A stretch of 64,000 nucleotides of DNA from positions 806,001 to 870,000 of the forward strand of contig CAKKTE020000052.1 of the NCBI GenBank assembly GCA_920105625.2, in the 5' to 3' direction. A program made the position numbers and the translations under genes. Shown here piece by piece: positions 50,027 to 61,988 of the stretch; position 1 is the stretch's first letter; each line of letters starts with the position of its first letter. The DNA is from Clusia tigrina (taxonomy: Eukaryota; Arthropoda; Insecta; Diptera; Clusiidae). The notes below the pieces were generated by a model. It ran no database searches, was not told where the DNA came from, and saw only the letters and a program-made list of their open reading frames with translations.

Positions 50027-52574
50027 ACGTCCTACACCTATCAAAGTTTGCAACATACAAATTCATGTAACTTTTTACTGGAGCGTCATAAAACCTTGAA
50101 ATTTTGAAACAATATAGTACTCGAGCCTCTTGTCAATTTAAGTTATCGCTCAAAGCTATGATACCCTTGAGTCCCAAATCAAACACTGATAAAACTTCAA
50201 ATGGCCCTTACTTCTATACGTTACGTACTACACCTATCAAAGTTTGCAACATAAAAATGCTTGTAACTTTTTACTGGATCGTCATAAAACCTTGAAATTT
50301 TGTAACAATTAAGTACTCGAGCCTCTTCTCAATTTAAACTATCGCTCAAAGCTATGCTACCATTGAGTCCCATATCAATCACTGATAAAACATCAAATGG
50401 CCCTAACTTCTATACGGTACGTCCTACACTTATCAAAGTTTGCAACATAAAAATGCTTGTAACTTTTTACTGGAGCGTCGTAAAATCTGGAAATTTTGTA
50501 ACAATAAAGTACTCGAGCCTCTTGTCAATTTAAGCTATCGCTCAAAGCTATGCTACCCTTGAGTCTCAAATCAAACACTGATAAAACTTCTCACGGCTCT
50601 AACTTCTATACGGTACGTCCTACACTTATCAAAGTTTGCAACATACAAATGCTTGTAACTTTTTACTGGAGCGTCATAAAACCTTGAAATTTTGTACCAA
50701 TAAAGACCTCGAGCCTCTTGTCAATTTAAGCTATCGCACAAAGCTATGCTACCCTTGAGTCCCAAATCAAACAATGATAGAACTTCAAACGGCCCTAACT
50801 TCTATACGGTACCTCCTACACCTAACAAAGTTTGCAACATACAAATGCTTGTAACTTTTTACTGGAGCGTCATAAAACCTTGAAATTTTGTACCAATAAA
50901 GACCTCGAGCCTCTTGTCAATTTAAGCTATCGCTCAAAGCTATGCTACCCTTGAGTCCCAAATCAAACACTGGTAAAATTTCAAATGGCCCTAATTTCTA
51001 TACGGTACGTCCTGCGCCTATCAAAGTTTGCAACATAAAAATGCTTGTAACTTTTTACTGGATCGTCATAAAACCTTGAAATTTTGTAACAATTAAGTAC
51101 TCGCGCCTCTTCTGAATTTAAACTATCGCTCAAAGCTATGCTACCATTGAGTCCCATATCAAACACTGATAAAACATCAAATGGCCCTAACTTCTATACA
51201 GTACGTCCTACACTTATCAAAGTTTGCAACATAAAAATGCTTGTAACTTTTTACTGGAGCGTCGTAAAATCTGGAAATTTTGTAACAATAAAGTACTCGA
51301 GCCTCTTGTCAATTTAAGCTATCGCTCAAAGCTATGCTACCCTTGAGTCTCAAATCAAACACTGATAAAACTTCTCACGGCTCTAACTTCTATACGGTAC
51401 GTCCTACACTTATCAAAGTTTGCAACATACAAATGCTTGTAACTTTTTACTGGAGCGTCATAAAACCTTGAAATTTTGTACCAATAAAGACCTCGAGCCT
51501 CTTGTCAATTTAAGCTATCGCACAAAGCTATGCTACCCTTGAGTTCCAAATCAAACAATGATAGAACTTCAAACGGCCCTAACTTCTATACGGTACGTCC
51601 TACATCTAACAAAGTTTGCAACATACAAATGCTTGTAACTTTTTACTGGAGCGTCATAAAACCTTGAAATTTTGTACCAATAAAGACCTCGAGCCTCTTG
51701 TCAATTTAAGCTATCGTTCAAAGCTATGCTACCCTTGAGTCCCAAATCAAACACTGACAAAACTTCAAATGGCCCTAACTTCTCTACGGTACGTCCTACA
51801 CCTATCAAAGTTTGCAACATACAAATGCTTGTAACTTTTTACTGGAGCGTCATAAAACCTTGAAATTTTGTACCAATAAAGACCTCGAGCCTCTTGTCAA
51901 TTTAAGCTATCGCTCAAAGCTATGCTACCCTTGAGTCTCAAATCAAACACTGATAAAACTTCTCACGGCTCTAACTTCTATACGGTACGTCCTACACTTA
52001 TCAAAGTTTGCAAAATACAAATGCTTGTAACTTTTTACTGGAGCGTCATAGAACCTTCAAATTTTGTACCAATAAAGACCTCGAGCCTCTTGTCAATTTA
52101 AGCTATCGCACAAAGCTATGCTAAACTTGAGTCCCAAATCAAACAATGATAGAACTTCAAACGGCCCTAACTTCTATACGGTACGTCCTACACCTAACAA
52201 AGTTTGCAACATACAAATGCTTGTAACTTTTTACTGGAGCGTCATAAAACCTTGAAATTTTGTACCAATAAAGACCTCGAGCCTCTTGTCAATTTAAGCT
52301 ATCGTTCAAAGCTATGCTACCCTTGAGTCCCAAATCAAACACTGATAAAACTTCCAATGGCCCTAACTTATATACGTTACGTCCTACACCTATCAAAGTT
52401 GGCAACATACAAAAGCTTGTAACTTTTTACTGGAGCGTCATAAAACCTTGAAATTTTGTAACAATAAAGTTCTCGAGCCTCTTGTCAATTTAAGCAATCG
52501 CTCAAAGGTATGCTACCCTTGAGTCCCAAATCAAACACTGGTAAAATTTCAAATGGCCCTAATTTCTATACGGT
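50027..52574. repeat. Mixed tract of P-like units ending in Q-like units
   Basis: Starts with a P4-like unit (AATTCATG, GAAACAATATAG), then a unit reading GTTACGTACTACACC, and one with CATATCAATCACTG. These private variants recur 3,136 and 5,096 bp downstream. AAGTACTCGCGCC (51,101) destroys the CTCGAG site and also recurs at 54,237 and 56,197. No gene is present. Confidence 0.8.
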
Positions 52575-52966
52575 ACGTCCTGCACCTATCAAAGTTTGCA
52601 ACATAAAAATGCTTGTAACTTTTTACTGGAGCTTCGTAAAATCTGGAAATTTTGTAACAATAAAGTACTCGAGCCTCTTGTCAATTTAAGCTATTGCTCC
52701 AAGCTATGCTACCCTTGAGTCTCAAATCAAACACTGATAAAATTTCTCACGGCTCTAACTTCTATACAGTACATCCTACACCTATCAAAGTTTGCAACAT
52801 ACAAATGCTTGTAACTTTTTACTGGAGCGTCATAAAACCTTGAAATTTTGTAACAATAAAGTACTCGAGTCTCTTGTTAATTTAAGCTGTCGCTCAAAGC
52901 TATGCTACCCTTGAGTCCCAAATCAAACACTGATAAAACTTCAAATGGCCCTAACTTCTATACGGT
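52379..52966. repeat. Fragment of module Q (units Q3-Q5, 588 bp)
   Basis: The three units carry AGTTGGCAACATAC with AAAAGCTTG, CCTGCACC with CTATTGCTCC, and ACATCCTACACC with GAGTCTCTTGTTAA, exactly the last three units of Q. They belong to the Q copy 2-4 subtype (AGCAATCGC, GAGCTTCG). They lie about 15 kb from the nearest full Q. Confidence 0.88.
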
Positions 52967-54534
52967 ACGTCCTACACCTAACAAAGTTTGCAACATACAA
53001 ATGCTTGTAACTTTTTACTGGAGCGTCATAAAACCTTGAAATTTTGTACCAATAAAGACCTCGAGCCTCTTGTCAATTTAAGCTATCGTTCAAAGCTATG
53101 CTACCCTTGAGTCCCAAATCAAACACTGACAAAACTTCAAATGGCCCTAACTTCTATACGGTACGTCCTACACCTATCAAAGTTTGCAACATACAAATTC
53201 ATGTAACTTTTTACTGGAGCGTCATAAAACCTTGAAATTTTGAAACAATATAGTACTCGAGCCTCTTGTCAATTTAAGTTATCGCTCAAAGCTATGATAC
53301 CCTTGAGTCCCAAATCAAACACTGATAAAACTTCAAATGGCCCTTACTTCTATACGTTACGTACTACACCTATCAAAGTTTGCAACATAAAAATGCTTGT
53401 AACTTTTTACTGGATCGTCATAAAACCTTGAAATTTTGTAACAATTAAGTACTCGAGCCTCTTCTCAATTTAAACTATCGCTCAAAGCTATGCTACCATT
53501 GAGTCCCATATCAATCACTGATAAAACATCAAATGGCCCTAACTTCTATACGGTACGTCCTACACTTATCAAAGTTTGCAACATAAAAATGCTTGTAACT
53601 TTTTACTGGAGCGTCGTAAAATCTGGAAATTTTGTAACAATAAAGTACTCGAGCCTCTTGTCAATTTAAGCTATCGCTCAAAGCTATGCTACCCTTGAGT
53701 CCCAAATCAAACACTGATAAAACTTCTCACGGCTCTAACTTCTATACGGTACGTCCTACACTTATCAAAGTTTGCAACATACAAATGCTTGTAACTTTTT
53801 ACTGGAGCGTCATAAAACCTTGAAATTTTGTACCAATAAAGACCTCGAGCCTCTTGTCAATTTAAGCTATCGCACAAAGCTATGCTACCCTTGAGTCCCA
53901 AATCAAACAATGATAGAACTTCAAACGGCCCTAACTTCTATACGGTACGTCCTACACCTAACAAAGTTTGCAACATACAAATGCTTGTAACTTTTTACTG
54001 GAGCGTCATAAAACCTTGAAATTTTGTACCAATAAAGACCTCGAGCCTCTTGTCAATTTAAGCTATCGCTCAAAGCTATGCTACCCTTGAGTCCCAAATC
54101 AAACACTGGTAAAATTTCAAATGGCCCTAATTTCTATACGGTACGTCCTGCTCCTATCAAAGTTTGCAACATAAAAATGCTTGTAACTTTTTACTGGATC
54201 GTCATAAAACCTTGAAATTTTGTAACAATTAAGTACTCGCGCCTCTTCTCAATTTAAACTATCGCTCAAAGCTATGCTACCATTGAGTCCCATATCAAAC
54301 ACTGATAAAACATCAAATGGCCCTAACTTCTATACAGTACGTCCTACACTTATCAAAGTTTGCAACATACAAATGCTTGTAACTTTTTACTGGAGCGTCA
54401 TAAAACCTTGAAATTTTGTAACAATAAAGTTCTCGAGCCTCTTGTCAATTTAAGCTATCGCTCAAAGCTATGCTACCCTTGAGTCCCAAATCAAACACTG
54501 GTAAAATTTCAAATGGCCCTAATTTCTATACGGT
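52575..54534. repeat. 10-unit block, copy 1 (1,960 bp)
   Basis: Begins with Q4 and Q5 units, continues with P7-, P4- and P5/P6-like units and ends with a unit carrying ACTGGTAAAATTTC. Markers such as CCTGCACC (about 52,580 and 54,540) and CATATCAATCACTG (53,511 and 55,471) recur at exactly 1,960 bp. Confidence 0.85.
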
Positions 54535-56494
54535 ACGTCCTGCACCTATCAAAGTTTGCAACATAAAAATGCTTGTAACTTTTTACTGGAGCTTCGTAAA
54601 ATCTGGAAATTTTGTAACAATAAAGTACTCGAGCCTCTTGTCAATTTAAGCTATTGCTCCAAGCTATGCTACCCTTGAGTCTCAAATCAAACACTGATAA
54701 AATTTCTCACGGCTCTAACTTCTATACAGTACATCCTACACCTATCAAAGTTTGCAACATACAAATGCTTGTAACTTTTTACTGGAGCGTCATAAAACCT
54801 TGAAATTTTGTAACAATAAAGTACTCGAGTCTCTTGTTAATTTAAGCTGTCGCTCAAAGCTATGCTACCCTTGAGTCCCAAATCAAACACTGATAAAACT
54901 TCAAATGGCCCTAACTTCTATACGGTACGTCCTACACCTAACAAAGTTTGCAACATACAAATGCTTGTACCTTTTTACTGGAGCGTCATAAAAGCTTGAA
55001 ATTTTGTACCAATAAAGACCTCGAGCCTCTTGTCAATTTAAGCTATCGTTCAAAGCTATGCTACCCTTGAGTCCCAAATCAAACACTGACAAAACTTCAA
55101 ATGGCCCTAACTTCTATACGGTACGTCCTACACCTATCAAAGTTTGCAACATACAAATTCATGTAACTTTTTACTGGAGCGTCATAAAACCTTGAAATTT
55201 TGAAACAATATAGTACTCGAGCCTCTTGTCAATTTAAGTTATCGCTCAAAGCTATGATACCCTTGAGTCCCAAATCAAACACTGATAAAACTTCAAATGG
55301 CCCTTACTTCTATACGTTACGTACTACACCTATCAAAGTTTGCAACATAAAAATGCTTGTAACTTTTTACTGGATCGTCATAAAACCTTGAAATTTTGTA
55401 ACAATTAAGTACTCGAGCCTCTTCTCAATTTAAACTATCGCTCAAAGCTATGCTACCATTGAGTCCCATATCAATCACTGATAAAACATCAAATGGCCCT
55501 AACTTCTATACGGTACGTCCTACACTTATCAAAGTTTGCAACATAAAAATGCTTGTAACTTTTTACTGGAGCGTCGTAAAATCTGGAAATTTTGTAACAA
55601 TAAAGTACTCGAGCCTCTTGTCAATTTAAGCTATCGCTCAAAGCTATGCTACCCTTGAGTCTCAAATCAAACACTGATAAAACTTCTCACGGCTCTAACT
55701 TCTATACGGTACGTCCTACACTTATCAAAGTTTGCAACATACAAATGCTTGTAACTTTTTACTGGAGCGTCATAAAACCTTGAAATTTTGTACCAATAAA
55801 GACCTCGAGCCTCTTGTCAATTTAAGCTATCGCACAAAGCTATGCTACCCTTGAGTCCCAAATCAAACAATGATAGAACTTCAAACGGCCCTAACTTCTA
55901 TACGGTACGTCCTACACCTAACAAAGTTTGCAACATACAAATGCTTGTAACTTTTTACTGGAGCGTCATAAAACCTTGAAATTTTGTACCAATAAAGACC
56001 TCGAGCCTCTTGTCAATTTAAGCTATCGCTCAAAGCTATGCTACCCTTGAGTCCCAAATCAAACACTGGTAAAATTTCAAATGGCCCTAATTTCTATACG
56101 GTACGTCCTGCGCCTATCAAAGTTTGCAACATAAAAATGCTTGTAACTTTTTACTGGATCGTCATAAAACCTTGAAATTTTGTAACAATTAAGTACTCGC
56201 GCCTCTTCTCAATTTAAACTATCGCTCAAAGCTATGCTACCATTGAGTCCCATATCAAATACTGATAAAACATCAAATGGCCCTAACTTCTATACAGTAC
56301 GTCCTACACTTATCAAAGTTTGCAACATACAAATGCTTGTAACTTTTTACTGGAGCGTCATAAAACCTTGAAATTTTGTAACAATAAAGTTCTCGAGCCT
56401 CTTGTCAATTTAAGCTATCGCTCAAAGCTATGCTACCCTTGAGTCCCAAATCAAACACTGGTAAAATTTCAAATGGCTCTAATTTCTATACGGT
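54535..56494. repeat. 10-unit block, copy 2 (1,960 bp)
   Basis: Same order as copy 1, starting with Q4-Q5 (54,535-54,926). Private changes include GTACCTTTTTACTGG and AAAAGCTTGAAATT near 54,970-54,997. It ends where the next unit reads CCTGCGCC in place of CCTGCACC. Confidence 0.85.
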
Positions 56495-58062
56495 ACGTCC
56501 TGCGCCTATCAAAGTTTGCAACATAAAAATGCTTGTAACTTTTTACTGGAGCGTCGTAAAATCTGGAAATTTTGTAACAATAAAGTACTCGAGCCTCTTG
56601 TCAATTTAAGCTATCGCTCAAAGCTATGCTACCCTTGGGTCTCAAATCAAACACTGATAAAACTTCTCACGGCTCTAACTTCTATACGGTACGTCCTACA
56701 CTTATCAAAGTTTGCAACATACAAATGCTTGTAACTTTTTACTGGAGCGTCATAAAACCTTGAAATTTTGTACCAATAAAGACCTCGAGCCTCTTGTCAA
56801 TTTAAGCTATCGCACAAAGCTATGCTACCCTTGAGTTCCAAATCAAACAATGATAGAACTTCAAACGGCCCTAACTTCTATACGGTACGTCCTACATCTA
56901 ACAAAGTTTGCAACATACAAATGCTTGTAACTTTTTACTGGAGCGTCATAAAACCTTGAAATTTTGTACCAATAAAGACCTCGAGCCTCTTGTCAATTTA
57001 AGCTATCGTTCAAAGCTATGCTACCCTTGAGTCCCAAATCAAACACTGACAAAACTTCAAATGGCCCTAACTTCTCTACGGTACGTCCTACACCTATCAA
57101 AGTTTGCAACATACAAATGCTTGTAACTTTTTACTGGAGCGTCATAAAACCTTAAAATTTTTTAACAATAAAGTTCTCGAGCCTCTTGTCAATTTAAGCT
57201 ATCGCTCAAAGCTATGCTACCCTTGAGTCCCAAATCAAATACTGGTAAAATTTCAAATGGCCCTAATTTCTATACGGTACGTCCTACACCTAACAAACTT
57301 TGTAACATACAAATGCTTGTAACTTTTTACTGGAGCGTCATAAAACCTTGAAATTTTGTAACAATAAAGACCTCGAGCCTCTGTTCAATTTAAGCTATCG
57401 CTCAAAGCTATGCTACCCTTGAGTCCCAAATCAAACACTGGTAAAATTTCAAATGGCCCTAATTTCTATACGGTACGTCCTGCGCCTATTAAAGTTTGCA
57501 ACATAAAAATGCTTGTAAATTTTTACTGGAGCGTCGTAAAATCTGGAAATTTTGTAACAATAAAGTACTCGAGCCTCTTGCCAATTTAAGCTATCGCTCA
57601 AAGCTATGCTACCCTTGAGTCTCAAATCAAACGCTGATAAAACTTCTCACGGCTCTAACTTCTATACGGTACGTCCTACACTTATCAAAGTTTGCAACAT
57701 ACAAATGCTTGTAACTTTTTACTGGAGCGTCATAAAACCTTGAAATTTTGTACCAATAAAGACCTCGAGCCTCTTGTCAATTTAAGCTATCGCACAAAGC
57801 TATGCTAAACTTGAGTCCCAAATCAAACAATGATAGAACTTCAAACGGCCCTAACTTCTATACGGTACGTCCTACACCTAACAAAGTTTGCAACATACAA
57901 ATGCTTGTAACTTTTTACTGGAGCGTCATAAAACCTTGAAATTTTGTACCAATAAAGACCTCGAGCCTCTTGTCAATTTAAGCTATCGTTCAAAGCTATG
58001 CTACCCTTGAGTCCCAAATCAAACACTGACAAAACTTCAAATGGCCCTAACTTCTATACGGT
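56495..58062. repeat. Eight P-like satellite units
   Basis: The first part repeats about 51.2-51.8 kb at an offset of 5,292 bp (27 units). Both have GAGTTCCAAATC, CCTACATCTAAC and AACTTCTCTACGG. Later units are P2-, P3-, P5-, P6- and P7-like. No gene is present. Confidence 0.8.
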
Positions 58063-61000
58063 ACGTCCTACACCTATCAAAGATTGCAATTTACAAATGC
58101 TTGTAACTTTTTACTGGAGCGTCATAAAACCTTGAAATTTTGTAACAATAAAGTACTCGACCCTCTTCTCAATTTAAACTATCGCTCAAAGTTATGCTAA
58201 CCTTGAGTCCCAAATCAAACAATGATAAAACTTCAAATGGCCCTAACTTCTATACGGTACGTCCTACAAGTAACAAAGTTTGCAACATACAAATGCTTGT
58301 AACTTTTTACTGGAGCGTCATAAAACCTTGAAATTTTGTAACAATAAAATACTCGAGCCTCTTCTCAATTTAAACTATCGCTCAAAGCTACCCTTGAGTT
58401 CCAAATCAAACACTGATAAAACTTCAAATGGCCCTAACTTCTATACGGTACGTCCTACACTTATCAAAGTTTACAACATACAAATGCTTGTAACTTTTTA
58501 CTGGAGCGTCATAAAACCTTGAAATTTTGTAACAATAAAGTACTCGAGCCTCTTGTCAATTTAAGCTATCGCTCAAAGCTATGCTACCCTTGAGTCCCAA
58601 ATCAAACAATAATAAAACTTCAATGGCCCAAACTTCTATACGGTACGTCCTACACCTATCAAAGTTTGGAACATACAAATTCTTGTAACTTTTTACTGGG
58701 GCGTCGTAAAACTTTGAAATTTTGTAACAATAAAGTACTCGAGCCTGTTGTCAATTTAAGCTCTCGTTCAAAGCTATGCTACCCTTGAGTCCCAAATCAA
58801 ACACTGACAAAACTTCAAATGGCCCTAACTTCTATACGGTACGTCCTACACCTATCAAAGTTTGCAACATACAAATGCTTGTAACTTTTTACTGGAGCGT
58901 CATAAAACCTTGAAATTTTGTAACAATAAAGTACTCGAGCCTCTTCTCAATTTAAACTATCGCTCAAAGTTATGCTAACCTTGAGTCCCAAATCAAACAA
59001 TGATAAAACTTCAAATAGCCCTAACTTCTATACGGTACGTCCTACACCTAACAAAGTTTGCAACATACAAATGCTTGTAACTTTTTACTGGAGCGTCATA
59101 AAACCTTAAAATTTTGTAACAATAAAGTTCTCGAGCCTCTTGTCAATTTAAGCTATCGCTCAAAGCTATGCTACCCTTGAGTCCCAAATCAAACACTGGT
59201 AAAATTTCAAATGGCCCTAATTTCTATTCGGTACGTCCTACACCAATCAAAGTTTGCAACATACAAATTCATGTAACTTTTTACTGGAGCGTCATAAAAC
59301 CTTGAAATTTTGTAACAATAAAGACCTCGAGCCTCTGTTCAATTTAAGCTATCGCTCAAAGCTATGCTACCCTTGAGTCCCAAATCAAACATTGCTAAAA
59401 CTTCAAATGGCCCTAACTTCTATACGGTACGCCCTACACCTATCAAAGTTTGCAACATACAAATTCATGTAACTTTTTACTGGAGCGTCATAAAACCTTG
59501 AAATTTTGAAACAATATAGTACTCGAGCCTCTTGTCAATTTAAGTTATCGCTCAAAGCTATGATACCCTCAAGGGGTAAGGGGACTCAAGTCCCAAATCA
59601 AACACTGATAAAACTTCAAACGGCCCTAACTTCTATACGGTACGTCCTACACCTAACAAAGTTTGCAACATACAAATGCTTGTAACTTTTTACTGGATCG
59701 TCATAAAACCTTGAAATTTTGTAACAATTAAGTACTCGAGCCACTTCTCAATTTAAACTATCGCTCAAAGCTATGCTACCATTGAGTCCCATATCAAACA
59801 CTGATAAAACATCAAATGGCCCTAACTTCTATACGGTACGTCCTACACTTATCAAAGTTTGCAACATACAAATGCTTGTAACTTTTTACTGGAGCGTCAT
59901 AAAACCTTGAAATTTTGTAACAATAAAGTTCTCGAGCCTCATGTCAATTTAAGCTGTCGCTCAAAGCTATGCTACCCTTGAGTCCCAAATCAAACACTGG
60001 TAAAATTTCAAATGGCCGTAATTTCTATACGGTACGTCCTGCGCCTATCAAAGTTTGCAACATAAAAATGCTTGTAACTTTTTACTGGAGCGTCGTAAAA
60101 TCTGGAAATTTTGTAACAATAAAGTACTCGAGCCTCTTGTCAATTTAAGCTATCGCTCAAAGCTATGCTACCCTTGAGTCTCAAATCAAACACTGATAAA
60201 ACTTCTCACGGCTCTAACTTCTATACGGTACGTCCTACACCTAACAAAGTTTGCAACATACAAATGCTTGTAACTTTTTACTGGAGTGTCATAAAACCTT
60301 GAAATTTTGTACCAATAAAGACCTCGAGCCTCTTTTCAATTTAAGCTATCGTTCAAAGCTATGCTACCCTTGAGTCCCAAATCAAACACTGACAAAACTT
60401 CAAATGGCCCTAACTTCTATACGGTACGTCCTACACCTATCAAAGTTTGCAACATACAAATGCTTGTAACTTTTTACTGGAGCGTCATAAAACCTTGAAA
60501 TTTTGTAACAATAAAGTACTCGAGCCTCTTCTCAATTTAAACTATCGCTCAAAGTTATGCTAACCTTGAGTCCCAAATCAAACAATGATAAAACTTCAAA
60601 TGGCCCTAACTTCTATACGGTACGTCCTACACCTAACAAAGTTTGCAACATACAAATGCTTGTAACTTTTTACTGGAGCGTCATAAAACCTTAAAATTTT
60701 TTAACAATAAAGTTCTCGAGCCTCTTGTTAATTTAAGCTATCGCTCAAAGCTATGCTACCCTTGAGTCCCAAATCAAATACTGGTAAAATTTCAAATGGC
60801 CCTAATTTCTATACGGTACGTCCTACACCTAACAAACTTTGTAACATACAAATGCTTGTAACTTTTTACTGGACCGTCATAAAACCTTGAAATTTTGTAA
60901 CAATAAAGACCTCGAGCCTCTGTTCAATTTAAGCTATCGCTCAAAGCTATGCTACCCTTGAGTCCCAAATCAAACACTGGTAAAATTTCAAATGGCCCTA

Positions 61001-61988
61001 ATTTCTATACGGTACGTCCTGCGCCTATCAAAGTTTGCAACATAAAAATGCTTGTAACTTTTTACTGGAGCGTCGTAAAATCTGGAAATTTTGTAACAAT
61101 AAAGTACTCGAGCCTCTTGTCAATTTAAGCTATCGCTCAAAGCTATGCTACCCTTGAGTCTCAAATCAAACACTGATAAAACTTCTCACGGCTCTAACTT
61201 CTATACGGTACGTCCTACACTTATCAAAGTTTGCAACATACAAATGCTTGTAACTTTTTATTGGAGCGTCATAAAACCTTGAAATTTTGTACCAATAAAG
61301 ACCTGGAGCCTCTTGTCAATTTAAGCTATCGCACAAAGCTATGCTACCCTTGAGTCCAAAATCAAACAATGATAGAACTTCAAACGGCCCTAACTTCTAT
61401 ACGGTACGTCCTACACCTAACAAAGTTTGCAACATACAAATGCTTGTAACTTTTTACTGGAGCGTCATAAAACCTTGAAATTTTGTAACAATAAAGTACT
61501 CGAGCCTCTTCTCAATTTAAACTATCGCTCAAAGTTATGCTAACCTTGAGTCCCAAATCAAACAATGATAAAACTTCAAATGGCCCTAACTTCTATACGG
61601 TACGTCCTACACCTAACAAAGTTTGCAACATACAAATGCTTGTAACTTTTTACTGGAGCGTCATAAAACCTTGAAATTTTGTAACAATAAAATACTCGAG
61701 CCTCTTCTCAATTTAAACTATCGCTCAAAGCTACCCTTGAGTTCCAAATCAAACACTGATAAAACTTCAAACGGCCCTAACTTCTATACGGTACGTCCTA
61801 CACCTAACAAAGTTTGCAACATACAAATGCTTGTAACTTTTTACTGGATCGTCATAAAACCTTGAAATTTTGTAACAATTAAGTACTCGAGCCTCTTCTC
61901 AATTTAAACTATCGCTCAAAGCTATGCTACCATTGAGTCCCATATCAAACACTGACAAAACTTCAAATGGCCCTAACTTCTATACGGT
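58063..61988. repeat. 20-unit block, copy 1 (3,926 bp)
   Basis: Begins with a distinctive unit reading AAAGATTGCAATTTAC (58,081), which recurs at 62,007. Other shared markers are CTACAAGTAACAAAG, the 5-bp loss AAAGCTACCC, CTGGGGCGTCG, CTATTCGGTACG (59,225 and 63,151) and GCCTCATGTC. It contains a 17-bp net insertion at 59,566-59,591 that is absent from copy 2. Confidence 0.88.
59566..59591. other. Inverted mini-insertion (net +17 bp), template-switch type
   Basis: Nine bases (CCCTTGAGT) are replaced by 26. The new bases contain inverted pieces of the surrounding unit: TCAAGGGG and GGGACTCAAG are reverse complements of pieces of CCCTTGAGTCCC. Together with the flanks they form two small quasi-palindromes. 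One is TACCC/GGGTA around a 5-base loop at 59,564-59,578; the other is GGGACT/AGTCCC around 2 bases at 59,581-59,594. The net size is confirmed by marker offsets of 3,926 bp before and 3,909 bp after the site. Confidence 0.9.
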
